Shown: positions 1 to 13,016, counted from the first letter of the stretch. The stretch is DNA of 64,000 bases from Chrysomallon squamiferum (GCA_012295275.1 CM022670.1:30152938-30216937), one strand, 5' to 3'. Numbers and translations: made by a program. The notes: generated by a model from the sequence alone, not told the origin.

Positions 1-1665
1 GCCAAGTTACTTCCATCATTAATGTTTTAAATTATTTTTTTAATTTACTTTCTCACAGAAGACAAACAGAAAAATAAACATTCTGGAAACTAAACACGTC
101 TGTGCTGTTTGTTACATTTATGTACATGTACATTTCTATATGTATATAGAGCAGCATATCTAGTCATATTTCATTACCAAATATATATATATTATATTCA
201 AGTACACATCTACCTGTTTCACTATGATTATCAAAATGAACACATACACACCTGTTACCTATTTGTAACATACATATCTGGGTGTTTCTGTTTCTTACAT
301 AGCCATTGCTGATTTAGTATTTACTTTCATAACACTTTCTTTACTCTACATTCAACTTGTTGTTTTGATTGACAATACTTTATGCAATCAGTTATGAATT
401 TTGAAGCAAGAAAAAGAAAGAAAAAAAAGAAAGAAAATATTCCAATATTTTCAAATGTCAAGATACACACACAGTCAGTGCATTTCCTGTAAAGGGGTCT
501 ATTTATTGTGATAAAAGTTTGGTATGCATGATAAATATGCACGGATATAGAAAACATGATGAAAAACATGTGTTGATGGTAAAACACAACAAACTGAAAT
601 GTTAATTAAGCATTGGGGAACATTATTTATTAGATATATCATATTCTTATACAGCATTTTATACATACCATTTTATTTACTAAATAACTATCATTACTTA
701 TAAAATGTTTTTTTATACACTGTAATATACTGATATATCACAATATCATTTTCTAAACATATTATAATTTGTACCTGTAGACTTTATTCTACAGAATTTA
801 CATGTTGAAATGCAGAGTGAAATGCACTTACATAAAAATATTTTGTTACACCCGCTTTTAACGATCACTGTTGAAGCATTGTTATTAACTTAGATATCAT
901 GTAATTGAAATATTTCAAAACAGGTTCAGCTAGAATGAATTTTTTTTTTTTAAATAAAAATTAAATGTATTAATTTGTTAATTAACTTTCTTTTTTATTT
1001 ATTATGTGTGAAGTTAAATATGTTTGCTTTTGATCAATTGCTGATTAATAATTTTGATAAACCTGAATTAATATTGTATTAGATATTACTTTTGAAAACG
1101 TTCTATAGTATCTATAATGTATATATTCCTTATTATTAATTCAGAAAGTTTTCATTAAGAAATAATTCAAATTGGAAAACAAAATAAAAAATAAAAAGTA
1201 AATTTTGTAGAACAGTATAAAAATCTATACATTTAGAACAGTATGTGACATTATTATTAAACTCTTCCAGTAATTAAATTCAGCTAAATATTTTATGATT
1301 GCAAAGATTACAACCATTTTGACAAGTTTTAATGAAAAAAAAAGAAGACAAAAAAAAAAGAGAACAAACTGAAAAATCTGACTTATGTACAATTGTCAAC
1401 AAATCTTACTTGAGTCTCCAGCGCTGGAACGCATACATCACCATTTGTTCTACTTGTGCAAATGAAGGGAAAGTTAAATAAACAGACTGACCACAAATTC
1501 TTTCAGTTTCAACATACACCAAAACTCAGAAGTAAACTTTAAAAACACTTCTCGTCTCTGGAAATATCCATGAATCTGTTACAGAAATGTGTTGGGTGCA
1601 TTAAAATAAATTTTCTTTATAAAAAACCATAAAATAAAATAAAATCCATTGATCATGGAATGACA
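1..1665 (-). other. Probable 3' UTR and downstream flank
   Basis: This stretch lies 3' of the probable terminal exon on the minus strand. It has no convincing open frame. The part nearest the stop (about 1395-1560) is less AT-rich than the rest, which suits a 3' UTR. Several AATAAA signals occur on the minus strand between about 620 and 1000 (seen as TTTATT on the plus strand), for example near 629, 783 and 991. The true poly-A site cannot be chosen from sequence alone. The rest is AT-rich with short A runs. Confidence 0.3.
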
Positions 1666-1945
1666 TTAGATGTAAACACAGACTTGAGAAAACCAAGTAA
1701 AAACTGCAGTTATCTTTGCTATAACAGGTTGTTGTTTAGTTGACAGAGCCTGAGGTGTTGGGAATAAAACCATCCTTGTTCCTTTCTCTAGCAATTTCAA
1801 AAACCATTCACAGATTTTTTTACAACTGACAATTTCTTTTCCCTCTGGCACATTTCCCAAACCAACAGATGAAAATAGCAGGTGAAAGGTAGGAAAGTAA
1901 CAGTCAAAGGCCATCAAAGCTGCTTGGATCATACCATCTGAATTT
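1666..1945 (-). CDS. Probable C-terminal exon of the large scaffold-like gene
   Basis: The minus strand shows a very good acceptor: a C/T-rich tract ending CCCCCCTGTTACAG just before base 1945. The open frame begins A|AAT TCA GAT, so it needs two bases from the previous exon. Exon 3975-4736 ends GAA AA, so the join gives an intact Lys codon. About 93 codons follow to a TAA at 1668-1666. The peptide is amphipathic and helix-like (AALMAFDCYFPTFHLL, then CKKICEWFLKLLEKG), unlike the disordered upstream exons, so it could be a small folded C-terminal domain. I do not recognise the family. It does not look like the coiled-coil ASD2 domain of Shroom proteins. No strong donor was seen before the stop (only weak ones such as CAA|GTCTGT), so I treat it as a terminal exon. 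A transposon-derived or alternative last exon cannot be excluded. Confidence 0.5.
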
Positions 1946-3112
1946 CTGTAACAGGGGGGAAAGGTAGTAAACTATTAAGAATTTAGGGGCTTACCTTTTA
2001 CTGGATCCTAAATGGCACAGGTCACTGGGAATACAACCATTTATGACCTGCTTCAAATTTCTTGTAAGCCTTCCAGCATAGAGAAAACAAAAAACCCTGA
2101 TGAGAATGGACAAAACTGAAATCTTGTGTTAAACTGTACATCTTATAATTCTCATGGATATCAGCATGGTATTCTGTTGTATACAAGATTCTAAGATTGA
2201 TTTGTTACAGGTGATTTTTATCAAAGCAAAACATAGCGTAAATTAAACAACAGCACAGAATTAGGGAGGGTGATCCAGATGGAAATGTAGGCATGACATA
2301 TGGTAGCATCTTGCAGTGTGTATGCATAGAATAAAGGAAGGAATGAATGCATACATGTATGTTGTGTATGTGTACACACCCAGACATATACATCCACATA
2401 CATACATTCACTTATAAACAGAATAAATGAAAGAATATTTTGAATTAATCAATTAAACAAACTAGTTTTGTTTTTTAAAAATATCATATTAATATTTTTA
2501 ATGTTATATTTGAAAGAAAAAATATATTTCTAAAATGTTTGGTGAGAAACATTCTACCAAACATAACAGTTATCTTTTCTGACAAAATAGCAAAATAGAC
2601 ATAAAAACAAATTAATAATGCAACATAGGAATACAATTAACTTGTTAAGACAAAACATTAAATATATTCTTTAAAAGCACCCCAGGATATTTAGTTCATA
2701 CATTTTGCTTCACAGAATAAAGAAAAGAAGATGAAAAAAAATTAAAAATTAAAAATCAAACAGAACAAAACAAACAGGTAAAATTAATGTTCATTTTTGT
2801 GTTATTCTGAGGATGTCAGTATGGAGATCATCATGATGGAATTGTTACATTTGCTTCATTCAATTCAAAAGTCTTTCAAATAAAATTTTTAATACTGACA
2901 AAAGGTGAAAAATATCAAGTTTAAAAATTTACTGAGTGACTGAATTATATTTGTATTTTGTGAACTTGCTACTATATTGTTATAATCAAGCTACTGAGAA
3001 TTATCTCCCTTACATAATTTTTTTCTCACCAGAAACCAACATAAATAATCTCCTTTTAAAACTATAGCTTAATACTGATAAAGTAGTAGTTCATAAATTA
3101 TTATTTTTGTTA

Positions 3113-3160
<48 letters not shown>

Positions 3161-3974
3161 TACTTCTAAAGTTTATCTAAACAGTAGTTGTATTGATAAT
3201 GATTTTATAAGTACATTTCTGAAATGTATTTTTTAACATAACCAACAATATTTAATTGACTTTTTAAAGAGAAACATGTTTGGTATTTTTGTTTATTGTA
3301 TTTGTTGTTTCTGTTTGCTATTTTTTATTTTTTTACTTTTAATTTTAATTATTGTTAATATCCAAAACAGATATTTATTAAAGCTACCAGTAAGAAAATT
3401 TATGATTAAAATCAACAGTAATTCCTATAATGACAAATGAAAGAATTTATTTTATCAGAAGGTAGTTTCATTGTCTTACGAAAAAACACATCTTATAAAC
3501 ATTATTAATAAATGAAAACATTATAAGAGATAAAATGACACTCCACTTTTCAGATAAATTCAGTTAATAGACATTCATAGGAATTAATGATGTATCTAAA
3601 TATAATTTTGATATTGATAAAAAAAAAAATTAATTAAAGAAAAGTGTTATAGTAGGTGTGTAATATTAAGATTTATAATGCTTCATTATTTACACATTTA
3701 AACATATTTTCCAAATATTTCTATTTTCTTTAATAAAAACTAAATTATAGCATAGTTTATTTTTCCTTCAGTATATATAATTTGATTTAATCTGATCCCA
3801 GACTGTCTTTGTTTTGTTTTTTTTAAATTTAAAAAAAGGTAGAGATTATTTTGCTTTATTGTTAATTTGTGTGTTCAGTTGTTCAGCTTTTGTTTGGCTA
3901 TTATTATTATTATTTTATTATTTAAATAAATTTCGGATCAGAAACTAATTTTAAAAACAAACATATTCACTTAC
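1946..3974 (-). other. Intron between exons 3975-4736 and 1666-1945
   Basis: It is bounded on the minus strand by a GTAAGT donor at 3974 and a pyrimidine-rich CAG acceptor at 1946. It is AT-rich and contains a pure (ATT)n microsatellite at about 3109-3162 and a second short ATT run near 3900-3920. Short ORFs near 2205-2411 encode low-complexity Cys/His/Tyr-rich peptides from CATA-like DNA and are not credible genes. Confidence 0.6.
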
Positions 3975-4736
3975 TTTTCAATCTGTCCATCTTCATTACT
4001 TTCTCTTGGATGCTCTATTATCCCTGGAGGTGGAGGAGGAGGAGGAGGCAACTCTTCGTCAGACTTCAACTCTTCAGTACTGAGAGGAGGAGAAGGCAAA
4101 GACATCTCAGACAGAGTGCTTTCCCTTTTATCTTGACTCTCAGTAATAAACTTCGAATTCTGCAATGACTTCTGAGCAGATTCTAAATTAGTATTGTTAT
4201 TTTTATTCTCCAAAAACAAATTCTGTACTTTGATCCCAGCTACTAGGGACTGATCTAATGAATTAGAAGTTGTTGTTGTTGTTGTTGTTGTTGTTGATGT
4301 GGTCTCTGGCTGGGTTGCTTCTTGAGCTATCATCGGCTCCCGTTTGTAAGAGGTTGAGAAGTTTATCTTCGTTCTTGACTGGATGATGCTCATGGACATA
4401 GCATTTGGTCTGTGCTGCTCAGAATATCTGCGACTGGCTTGTTTACGAAGCTGGTCTGCATACTGGGATTCTTCACGGGGTGAATGAGTCTCCCACTGAG
4501 TGAGCAGACTGTGGAACTCCAGTTTCGTGTCATCAATGCTGCACTCTTCTGTCCTTGCCTGTAGTCCTGGCTCGTTGACTGATGCTGTTGCAGCAGGTGC
4601 TGATTGTTTGCGGTAATTGCGAGGTGGCAGTGCTGGTGGGATATCCTCACTGGGGAGGGGTGGTGGAGGCCGTCTTTGGGGCTGATACAGGTTCTGGTAA
4701 GTAGGCGAAACAATGATGCCAGAATCCATGTTACCC
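3975..4736 (-). CDS. Proline-rich internal exon of the large scaffold-like protein
   Basis: This minus-strand exon has a TTTATTTATTTCAG acceptor before 4736 and a consensus GTAAGT donor at 3974-3969. It starts G|GGT AAC and ends GAA AA|, so it is 762 nt (254 codons) with phase 2 at both ends and can be skipped without a frame change. An in-frame ATG lies seven bases in (4729) in the context AACATGG, a plausible internal start. The peptide has RRPPPPLPSEDIPPALPPRNY, a double SH3-type ligand, near its start; a Thr run coded by an ACA microsatellite at 4269-4296; and DEELPPPPPPPPG near the end, a profilin/EVH1/SH3-type proline run. It is otherwise disordered and rich in Ser, Gln and Glu. Proline tracts of this kind are common in actin-linked scaffolds, including Shroom proteins, and in Crk/Grb2-docking adaptors. 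The family is not proved. Confidence 0.85.
4269..4296 (-). repeat. Coding trinucleotide microsatellite (poly-Thr)
   Basis: About nine nearly pure ACA codons on the minus strand (GTT on the plus strand) encode a threonine run inside exon 3975-4736. The lack of synonymous interruption suggests recent slippage rather than selected poly-Thr. Confidence 0.85.
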
Positions 4737-5652
4737 CTGAAATAAATAAAATATTCTTATTTGAAAGAATAATAATGATGATGATAATAATAATAATTAT
4801 AATAAATTATAATATTTATTAAAATGGAATTTAATTTACTGAAAAATAAAAATACAACTTAAGATTACATATCTCAAGGCTGCAAATTCCAGCAATAAAT
4901 ACAAGCAGTAATTAAAGTCAATAAATCACTTGTATTTACAAGATGTTATGAAATATTGTGATCTTTAATTTGGCCAAAGTATATCACAAGAAAAGAATGT
5001 TAAACCAAACACAAGACCAACAAAACATCATGTTGATGAATTTCTAACATTCCCTTCTGGCAGAAACCCTAATGTGAAAATATGGCACAAAAAAGGCTAG
5101 CAAATTACAAATAAAAGCTTTTCTAAATACCTGACACCTGGACACTGTTAGACCTGTGATTTACAATAATTAAAATGTTGTTACAATCACCTAAATATAT
5201 TATTTTGCTGACTTATCCAAAAACCAATTTGCCTTAAAGTTTTATAAAATTATGTTCAGTTCATTTCAGTTCAATCTGTTGTGGTTGCTATAGGAGGGAT
5301 GTGAAAGTAGCTGTAGTATTCTAGAAATGTAATGTTATTTCAATAAAGACACTTTGTCATTTTGTCTTTCATTGAGTACTTGTGATGGCCGTTTTGATTA
5401 TGGTGGAGAAAAGTGATAGTAGCAGTATTCTAGAAATCTTGTCTTAGTTCACATTATTGTAGGCAAATTTTACATGCTGTAATTAAACTTATATTTAATT
5501 TAAATTCATTTACTGCCTACAGTTACCAACATGTCCTCAATTTAGCATAATCAATACTGTTTTCAAAGTTCTGCACTCAAACACAATGAACAAAAGCAAG
5601 TAATCTAAATAATTTAATATTTGTCACCAGAAAATTCTTCTTTTGAAGTAAA

Positions 5653-5865
5653 ATGGCACAAGATGACAATGCTCTTTGCAATACACAGCTGACACCAGAA
5701 ACATGTAACACATTGGGAGAGTTGGAGGATGTAATTGAATTAATTAAACTTGAACAGTCAGAGAGGCTAAGCCACAAGAAGGTACAACAAAGCAAAGTGC
5801 AGAAAGACAGGACACCCCCAACTACTTATAATAGTGAATGCAAACACTCAAATACAAGTAAGTAA
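5653..5865 (+). CDS. Possible small plus-strand exon or ORF of unknown function
   Basis: This is a 70-codon open frame antisense to the host intron. Its composition is more protein-like than nearby ORFs: an acidic helical segment (GELEDVIELIKLEQSERL) is followed by a Lys/Gln-rich part. A consensus donor, ACAA|GTAAGT, lies at the 3' end (about 5858), so the frame might be an exon whose apparent stop comes from reading into the intron. A weak acceptor (GTCACCAG) lies upstream near 5631. I found no clear partner exon. It could be an exon of a nested gene, a decayed insertion or chance. Confidence 0.25.
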   Translation: MAQDDNALCNTQLTPETCNTLGELEDVIELIKLEQSERLSHKKVQQSKVQKDRTPPTTYNSECKHSNTSK

Positions 5866-8214
5866 ATGGGACTGGACAAAGTTACAATGTTTATAATCAG
5901 TCACACATACCTGCTGCCCAACAATGCATGAAGTCAGAAATCTAAGTATTCATGCTTCAGGCCTTTTACGTGCTTGGATAGGAACAATAATACAATCTTT
6001 CTTTTTCTTCTTTATTTCATCCACATACATATAATTACATTAGCAGCAAATTTACCTTAAATATTTAGGATCTTATGACAGGTAGAGACACAGGGTATTC
6101 AGACACATGGTAATAGGGCAGGACATTATTGTACCAAAACACAACAGTCCAAATATTTAAAGACCTCTGGATTTAGTTTTATGAGCTTTTTTTGACAGTT
6201 CTTGCAACTCTTGCCAGAACTTGTAAGAGGTAGATAGTAACTGTAATCTAGTTGACTGTGAAAATATTCAAATTAAACTGTCATTTTTTTTTTTAACAGG
6301 TTCAGAGGTATGTTGTTTATACATTGTTTAATGGATGTTTATTTCTTTTAAACTGTTATTTCAGAAATAAGGACTAGATATGTGTTTCTTCTGTTTTAGC
6401 CTATAATCAGAATCAGGTGTGTGAACAAACATTATTAACCTATAAGTATGGATGAAGTAATACAATAGCAGCTGGGTAAATGGACTAAAAAAATGTGTTT
6501 AATGGTAACAAAATGAAAACCAATGTAATTTAAAAGATCAATATATATTATACTAATAAGATGAATAATTTAATGTATTTTGTGTGACATCAAAACCACT
6601 AATAAAGGATAAGCTCCATCATTTCATGCAAAATGACTTTAATTATAGTTTGTAATTCTGGGTGCTCTTTGCATCTGGCAACAGATAATAAATCACAGAT
6701 GATTTTTTGATTTTTTGCTTTTTTAAATCAAAATAGCATCTATATAATTAATACTTATTATTTACTATAAAAAGTATACTTCACAGGTAGATGATTTTAC
6801 ACTTGGCATCTTCAGCCTAATTCTGAGCAATGTCATGCGATGACATGTCTAACAGTAGTAGTGACAAAGCTGATATCTGCTGTGTTTATTGGCCAGATGA
6901 TCTTATGAGGTGCAAATACAGTTTCTACAAGTCAGGTATCTAAAAATTAGTGATCATGAAGTTGGAGTCTAAGAATTTAAAAGTGTTCAATGAATCTAAT
7001 GAACTTAAAAATATTTTATAGCTGTACTCAGCTGTAGCATGGATCCAGACAAAACAAAAGTTCTGGTAATGATCCAAGTAAAACTGTTTTGATACAGGTA
7101 TAACAGCTGTCATTTTGACATAAGTCAAAACAGCTAGGAAAAGACCCAGTTTTAACAGCTGTGATACAAATTCAGGTCCAGCTAGGATAAAGATCCAGGT
7201 AACACAGCTGATACTGGTCCAGAATAGTTTGTTATGTCATTTTTTGAAGATGCTATTTTTCTTCTTCTAATTTTTATAAAAATAGATCAGTACAATCAGA
7301 ACCCAAGGCAAGTATTTATCACCTGCATCATGATATGAAGCCAAGAATGTCAGTGAGCTGCCAAATGAATAATCTAAAACATTCTGCTTGACTGAATTAA
7401 AACATGGATCCTACAATAGAACAAGGGCTTAAATAAATATATTTCTATAGATTGTATCTGCATGTATTTAAGCATTCATTTTGTGATTACATTTCCATCT
7501 TAGATTTCTTTTTTTTTTTGTCAGTTAAATGTATTTTTTGTTTCTTTAACTGTTTAAGTGAGTTCTATATATTTTCTTCTTCATTTCATTAAAAAGAAGA
7601 AAAAAGTATATTTTTTAATGATTAATTGCTGATTATAGAAAAATTACTTACAGTAAATTACAGAAAAAATGATTAACAGCACATTAGAGAAAAATGACTA
7701 ACGGCACATTACAGATATATTATTAATTGAATATTATAGAAAAATGAATAGCTGCACAAACAACTGGTCTTTCCATCTGATAACATCAAGGACTATTTTT
7801 GACATATAATTCTTTCCAACAATGAATACTTCTGCAGTTTCATATAACATCTCAAATATTTTTAAAACATAATTACTGGAACCTTATATTATACAACAAT
7901 GATAACTGCTTTCATCTTGACTCCATAGGAACACTTCTACAATTTAAAAAACAAAATCAATGTCTTTCTTTATGTATAATTACTATAAACTTATACAAAT
8001 ATAGTTCCATCTTTACTATGAATACAAAAGAATACTTCTACAGATTTAATTTCATCAGTTAGAAAGATAATATAACTGAATTTATAAACATGTAGTTCAT
8101 AATGTGGTTGCATCTTTGACTCTGATAACATCACTCATCTAAAATTTCACCTGTTATCACAAATGTGTCAACATTTAATGTACTGTTTCAATAACAGAAA
8201 TGTCAAGAGGTGAA

Positions 8215-8960
8215 ATGTGCTCTAGCATATTGTATCCATTTTTATAAGTTATGTAAGGTGTAAGAATAGATCCTGATCAGAGGTAAAAATAACTCCTGTA
8301 ATAGTAGTGTTAAAATCTAGAAGGATCTGGCAAGTCATAAAGGGGAGGTGAAATATAACTTCTTAGTCTGATCAGTTATAGTACTTAACACATACTCTTA
8401 AGATACTGAGAGGACAAGTGCAATATAACTTCTTAGTCTATCTATAGAATAAACTTTTGCAAGTTATGGAAGAGTGTTACACAGAAGAATATATAAAGTC
8501 AGAGCTGAAAACTACTTACATGGTAGAGTAATGTGTAAAGTAAGTCACAGACTAGAGGGTGAAGTATAACATATTGGTCTATCTATAGAATAAACTTTAG
8601 TCACTGAAGACTGATAATACAAGAATAGATACTAGTCAGAAATGACAATTGATGATGTAGTAGTATTAATATGTGTAATAAGTCATTGTAATGTAGCTAA
8701 CTATATGTACAGCATTAACGTTTTTTAACTATGGAATTAAAAATTGCTTGTACAATAGTGTAATAATAAATATTACAGCAAGTCATAGCAGGAAAGGTGA
8801 AATATAATTTCTTAGTCTTTCTGGGCAGTAATCTTTTTTAAAGTTATAAATTGTGGCTGCAATGAGAATAGATAGAGAACAGAGATGACAACTGCTGATG
8901 TTCTAATATTAATATCTGTAATAGGTCAGCTGCAATTTTAAGTTACAAAAGGTTAGTATC
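8215..8960. repeat. Decayed tandem array with long unit
   Basis: Related phrases recur in order: AAGAATAGAT...GATCAGAG/ATCAGAAATGACAA, then TAATAGTAGTGTTA/TAGTAGTATTAATATGTGTAATA, then GGTGAAATATAACTTCTTAGTCT, then CTATCTATAGAATAAACTTT. The TTCTTAGTCT/CTATCTATAGAATAAAC blocks occur near 8358, 8430, 8575 and 8800. The unit is long (roughly 150-250 bp) and strongly diverged. It is noncoding. Confidence 0.55.
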
Positions 8961-9357
8961 ACAAGATACTGGTAAAATATAAAAATAGATGATCTAAACA
9001 AATGTGATTTTTTATTTCAACAAGTGAGATATAAAATGTGTATGTGCTGCCTTGGCCATGAACTAAGATAATCAAGTGTTTGATTAAATCAAATAATTTT
9101 TAACTCCAAGGACAACAGAACTAAATGTTGCAAAAACCTTCATGATTATTCCCAAAGTGGATAACTGGACAATTAACACAACAACAAAAATAAAACAATT
9201 AAAAAAAAAAAAAAAAAAGTTTAAAAAGAATACTAATATAAAATAAGTATAAAAGAAAACCAGATGAATTTTTTTCTTGTAACTATAGGAATGGGTTAGA
9301 TAATTATTTTCTAAAGTAAAAACATAAAGTCTCTAGAATGCAGGTATAACAACTTAC

Positions 9358-9600
9358 CAGATTTGGGGAAATATCATCAATTAAGAAACCACACAAAGTA
9401 TAGAGAAACTGCAGTCAGATAAGTATTTCACACTGACTCTTAAAAACCACTCCTTCTCTCTCATTCACAAAGTAATTTCCTTAAGACATAAACTGAGTTC
9501 ACATCTCATTTGAACTTGCTCATCACACTCAGATAAGCTGGCTACAGCAGCTGTCCAAGACCTCATGCATATTCATCAACTGAGGCACTCTATGGGAAAT
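9358..9600 (-). other. Candidate alternative first exon (5' UTR plus possible start)
   Basis: A consensus donor, ATCTG|GTAAGTTG, ends this block at 9358 on the minus strand. An ATG at 9377-9375 follows an in-frame TAA and reads six codons (MIFPQI) plus TG. That is exactly the two bases needed to join G|GGT AAC of exon 4736, giving Trp-Gly-Asn-Met. The block is less AT-rich than its surroundings and has no strong acceptor upstream, as expected for a first exon. The right limit is arbitrary. It includes GGACAGCTGCTGTAG and an ATGCAT-containing stretch. Translation could also begin at the ATG inside exon 4736. Confidence 0.35.
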
Positions 9601-9948
9601 GCATTTCCTACAACCAGTGTTTTCAGTATGGCCCAGAGGTTCCATTTCTGGATCTTTTTCTAGCATGAAATATTTCTAATTACTTTTTCTTTTTTCCTGG
9701 ATCCTTTCTCAGTATTAATATATTGCTATCATTATTATATTTCTTCTTCTGTTTTTTTCATGTAATTTTATATTATTTAATTTTACAATTTCACAATAAC
9801 TATAACACAATATTGTTTTTCACTAAATATAAGTAAATGAATCAATTAATTCAGATATTCATATGACCTTGGATTGGTTCCCAATAAACAAGTATCCATT
9901 ATACAAGTTTGACTGGAATGCTTTAATACAATTCTGTTAATCAGTTTA

Positions 9949-9958
9949 TATATATATA

Positions 9959-10001
<43 letters not shown>

Positions 10002-10021
10002 TTTTTTTTTTTTTTTTTTTA
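9949..10021. repeat. Compound microsatellite (TA)n-(ATT)n-(T)n
   Basis: A short TA run passes into about 14 ATT units and then about 22 T. It creates spurious poly-Asn and poly-Lys in an overlapping minus-strand ORF, which is not a gene. Confidence 0.9.
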
Positions 10022-12765
10022 ACCTTTTATACTCAGAACTGAACCAGACCTCTCTCCCCTTTTTGACATTTGTAGATATAGACAATTTTATTTTGTTCTA
10101 CTTCTCACAGTGCCTACGTTGTAATACATCTGTATAACAGTTTATCTTTGTTCCACACACCCCACTGCATCAGCCAATCATCTTCTCAGAATACATACAT
10201 TGTATTACACTATTAATCTCTTTTGGTAAACATGCCTTTCCCCATCATTCTTACTCCCAGCTGAGCACTTCCAACTGATATTATAAAAAAAGATAAAAGG
10301 GAACAGAAAATACAGATGGATGGGAATATGAATAATAATTCCTGAAAAGCAGTTTTGCCATTTCAGGAAAGAAGGCAATTATTTGCCTTTTCACCAACAC
10401 TGACCTTATACACTGACAGATACCTTACAGACATTCCACACCCCATCAACACATCAATTCTCTCATTAGACATCAACACAGTTCAATAAGATGTTCTTCA
10501 TGTGGCCAATAAAAACAAAAGCTGGCTTTAACAGTTTCAAGTAACACTAACAGTAAACAATGGCTAACACACTATGGCACACTGACAGACCAAGAGAAGA
10601 GAATGAAAACCAGGTGAAGGTTATACAGGGTCAAGATGCTATTCATGACACTTCTATGATAGTCAATTAAGTAAGAACTATTTTGAAAATGTGTAAAAAG
10701 GAAATATAAAAAGAATGCAATAGTTTTAAAAATGTTAGTGTACTTGCTTTTGTGAATATTCATTTAAGGGTTATTTCTTGTTTTTGGAAGCATTCTGATT
10801 TTTTAAATTTATTTAGTGTCTGTTATTTTATTTTGAATATAAAGATAAAATTAATTTAAACAGCAGAATTAAATATGAGAACTTAAAGAAAACTGTTAAA
10901 AAAAAAATTAATAATAATAATAATGAGAAGAAGAAGAAGAAAAATGAATCTTTGTTTGGCATGAAAGGTTTTTCTTGTTTTTGGAAGAATTCTGATTTTT
11001 TAAACATTTATGATTATTATTTTTAATGTAAGGAAACAAACCTTAAATTACATCTGACATCAAAACATGAAATATGTGAAAGTGTAATATGCCATTTCAC
11101 TGTTACTACTGTAAGACATTCCCAACACCACACTAAGGATTCATTTACATTTTTACTCTTTTGCAGATTTATATTCCACTTACCTTAATGATAGAAAATA
11201 TCTTAGGATTTCTATGTCAAATCAGTACAGAAAAAAACCCCAGAAACAACTATGAATGTATGTATAAATATGTGTATGATTTTTATGTTTGTGTAATTAG
11301 GTACATATGTAATACATGTACATAATATTCTTACAGCAATGATCACAACAAAGGAATTAAAACCTATTTGAAATGTAAAAATGGACGTCCATTACATCAC
11401 TGTCTGTAATTAACCTAAAGGACATGACTGGTAAATGCCAACATCCAACACTTTATGGGTGTTACATTTCTTTTATCAGCTGCACTAATTAACCCTAATG
11501 GACAGAATGGAAAACACAATAACAATTTCAAAATATAGTGACATAAAAACTTTAAAATATAAACAATGCAAGTTCAAAATTACCCATGTGCAAGCTTATC
11601 ACTTTTATCTGTGCTATTTTCATTGTATATAAAAAGAAATAAATAATAAAATTAAATTGTCAGGTTTTCATCCCAGTGAATAGATGCCAACACCAGTGGA
11701 ATTAAATAATAATAATTAAAAAAAGTTTGCCAATATACAAGTTTGACAAAGTCTTCAATACAAAGCTAGCAAAAACCATTTAGAAAATCTTATTTGTAAA
11801 ATTGTTTATGAGCCACTGTGACCATTTTTAAAGCTTTTCTTAATTTTATTTGCATTCCTCCATTTATATACAAAGTATAAAATGCAGTAAAAAATAACAG
11901 CAGAAAAACTGATTACATTAAAAATACACATGTTAAAAACAAAAAATTAAAATAAAAATGTACAAAAATACACCCCCCCAAAAAAAATAACACAACAATA
12001 ATCAACCAATATATTATAAATCTTGTAAACTGAGATTTAACAATGTTTGAATAATTGAAAATAGGAATGATCATTAAAAAACAAAAGATAAAATGTACGA
12101 CTTTCACCAACAAGAAGGGAAGAGTAAAGTCCTAAATGCCTTGCCTTGAGCACATTATGAAATAAATTGGGAAAGTGAAAACCCACAATCAGAATAACCA
12201 GATCAAACAAGGCTAGACAAATCACAAATCATGCAGCCTTTCACTATTATCACTCTTCCTAAGACTATCTCTTGATTTCTGTACAAAAACTAAGTAACAG
12301 GAACACAACAGATATAATCTAAACAAATGATCAGATGGTTTTAATAAAAGGTCAGATTCACAGTAGTTCTGCACTTGTGGTTGTTGGCATGTAGTCAACC
12401 ACATGGCCACAGTAACAATGTATATGTAACTCTCCCAGGTATCAGCTAGTTAGAGATATATGTAAAATGGTTTTCAAATTGGCTAGATATATCACAGAGC
12501 ACAGATTTCCCCAGTGCCCTACCATGTAATATCCACATCCTGCTTAAACATCTGGGGTAACAAACAAAACAAAAAAAAGAAAAATCATCCGTACTTCTGA
12601 GGTAATGCATTTTTATGTTTATTACATCAGTTTGCTTGTGTAGATAAACACAAAGGAATAGTTCCATTAGATGATTTAAAATCAATTGAATGTAAATTTT
12701 CCAGGACAGATGAAACTAAATATACTGATGATTATCCTAGGTAACAGCAGATTTTATTTCTAAGC

Positions 12766-12766
<1 letters not shown>

Positions 12767-12809
<43 letters not shown>
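12767..12809. repeat. Long poly-A tract
   Basis: It is an uninterrupted run of 43 A. No SINE-like body with A/B boxes or target duplication was recognised beside it, so I record it as a homopolymer only. Confidence 0.9.
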
Positions 12810-12811
<2 letters not shown>

Positions 12812-12984
12812 ATAAATGTTTAAAACTTCCCAAAATATTATAAAATGATGTTTGTATTTTTGTACTCACACTTGGCTTGACAGCATTATTAGGTGGAACA
12901 AATCTTGTTAGGTGACTGAGTCATAGATACCTAAGTTTTCTTATATCCAAAATAACAATAACTGTAATAATTATAACTATAACT

Positions 12985-13016
<32 letters not shown>

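Larger units (their letters stand above)
4737..9357 (-). other. Long intronic stretch upstream of exon 3975-4736
   Basis: It is AT-rich, with no minus-strand exon that I can support. It holds one plus-strand open frame (5653-5865, listed separately) and decayed tandem-repeat blocks. One is around 7080-7230, with repeated AACAGCTG and CCAGGT/CCAGCT words. Another is around 7640-7760, with repeated GATTAACAGCACATTA-type units. The clearest is at 8215-8960 (listed separately). A poly-A run lies near 9200. Confidence 0.5.

Noticed and set aside
6280-6320. Plus-strand 8-nt microexon (TTTTTTAACAG/GTATGT)
   Set aside because: It has good-looking signals but no length or partner exon to support it.
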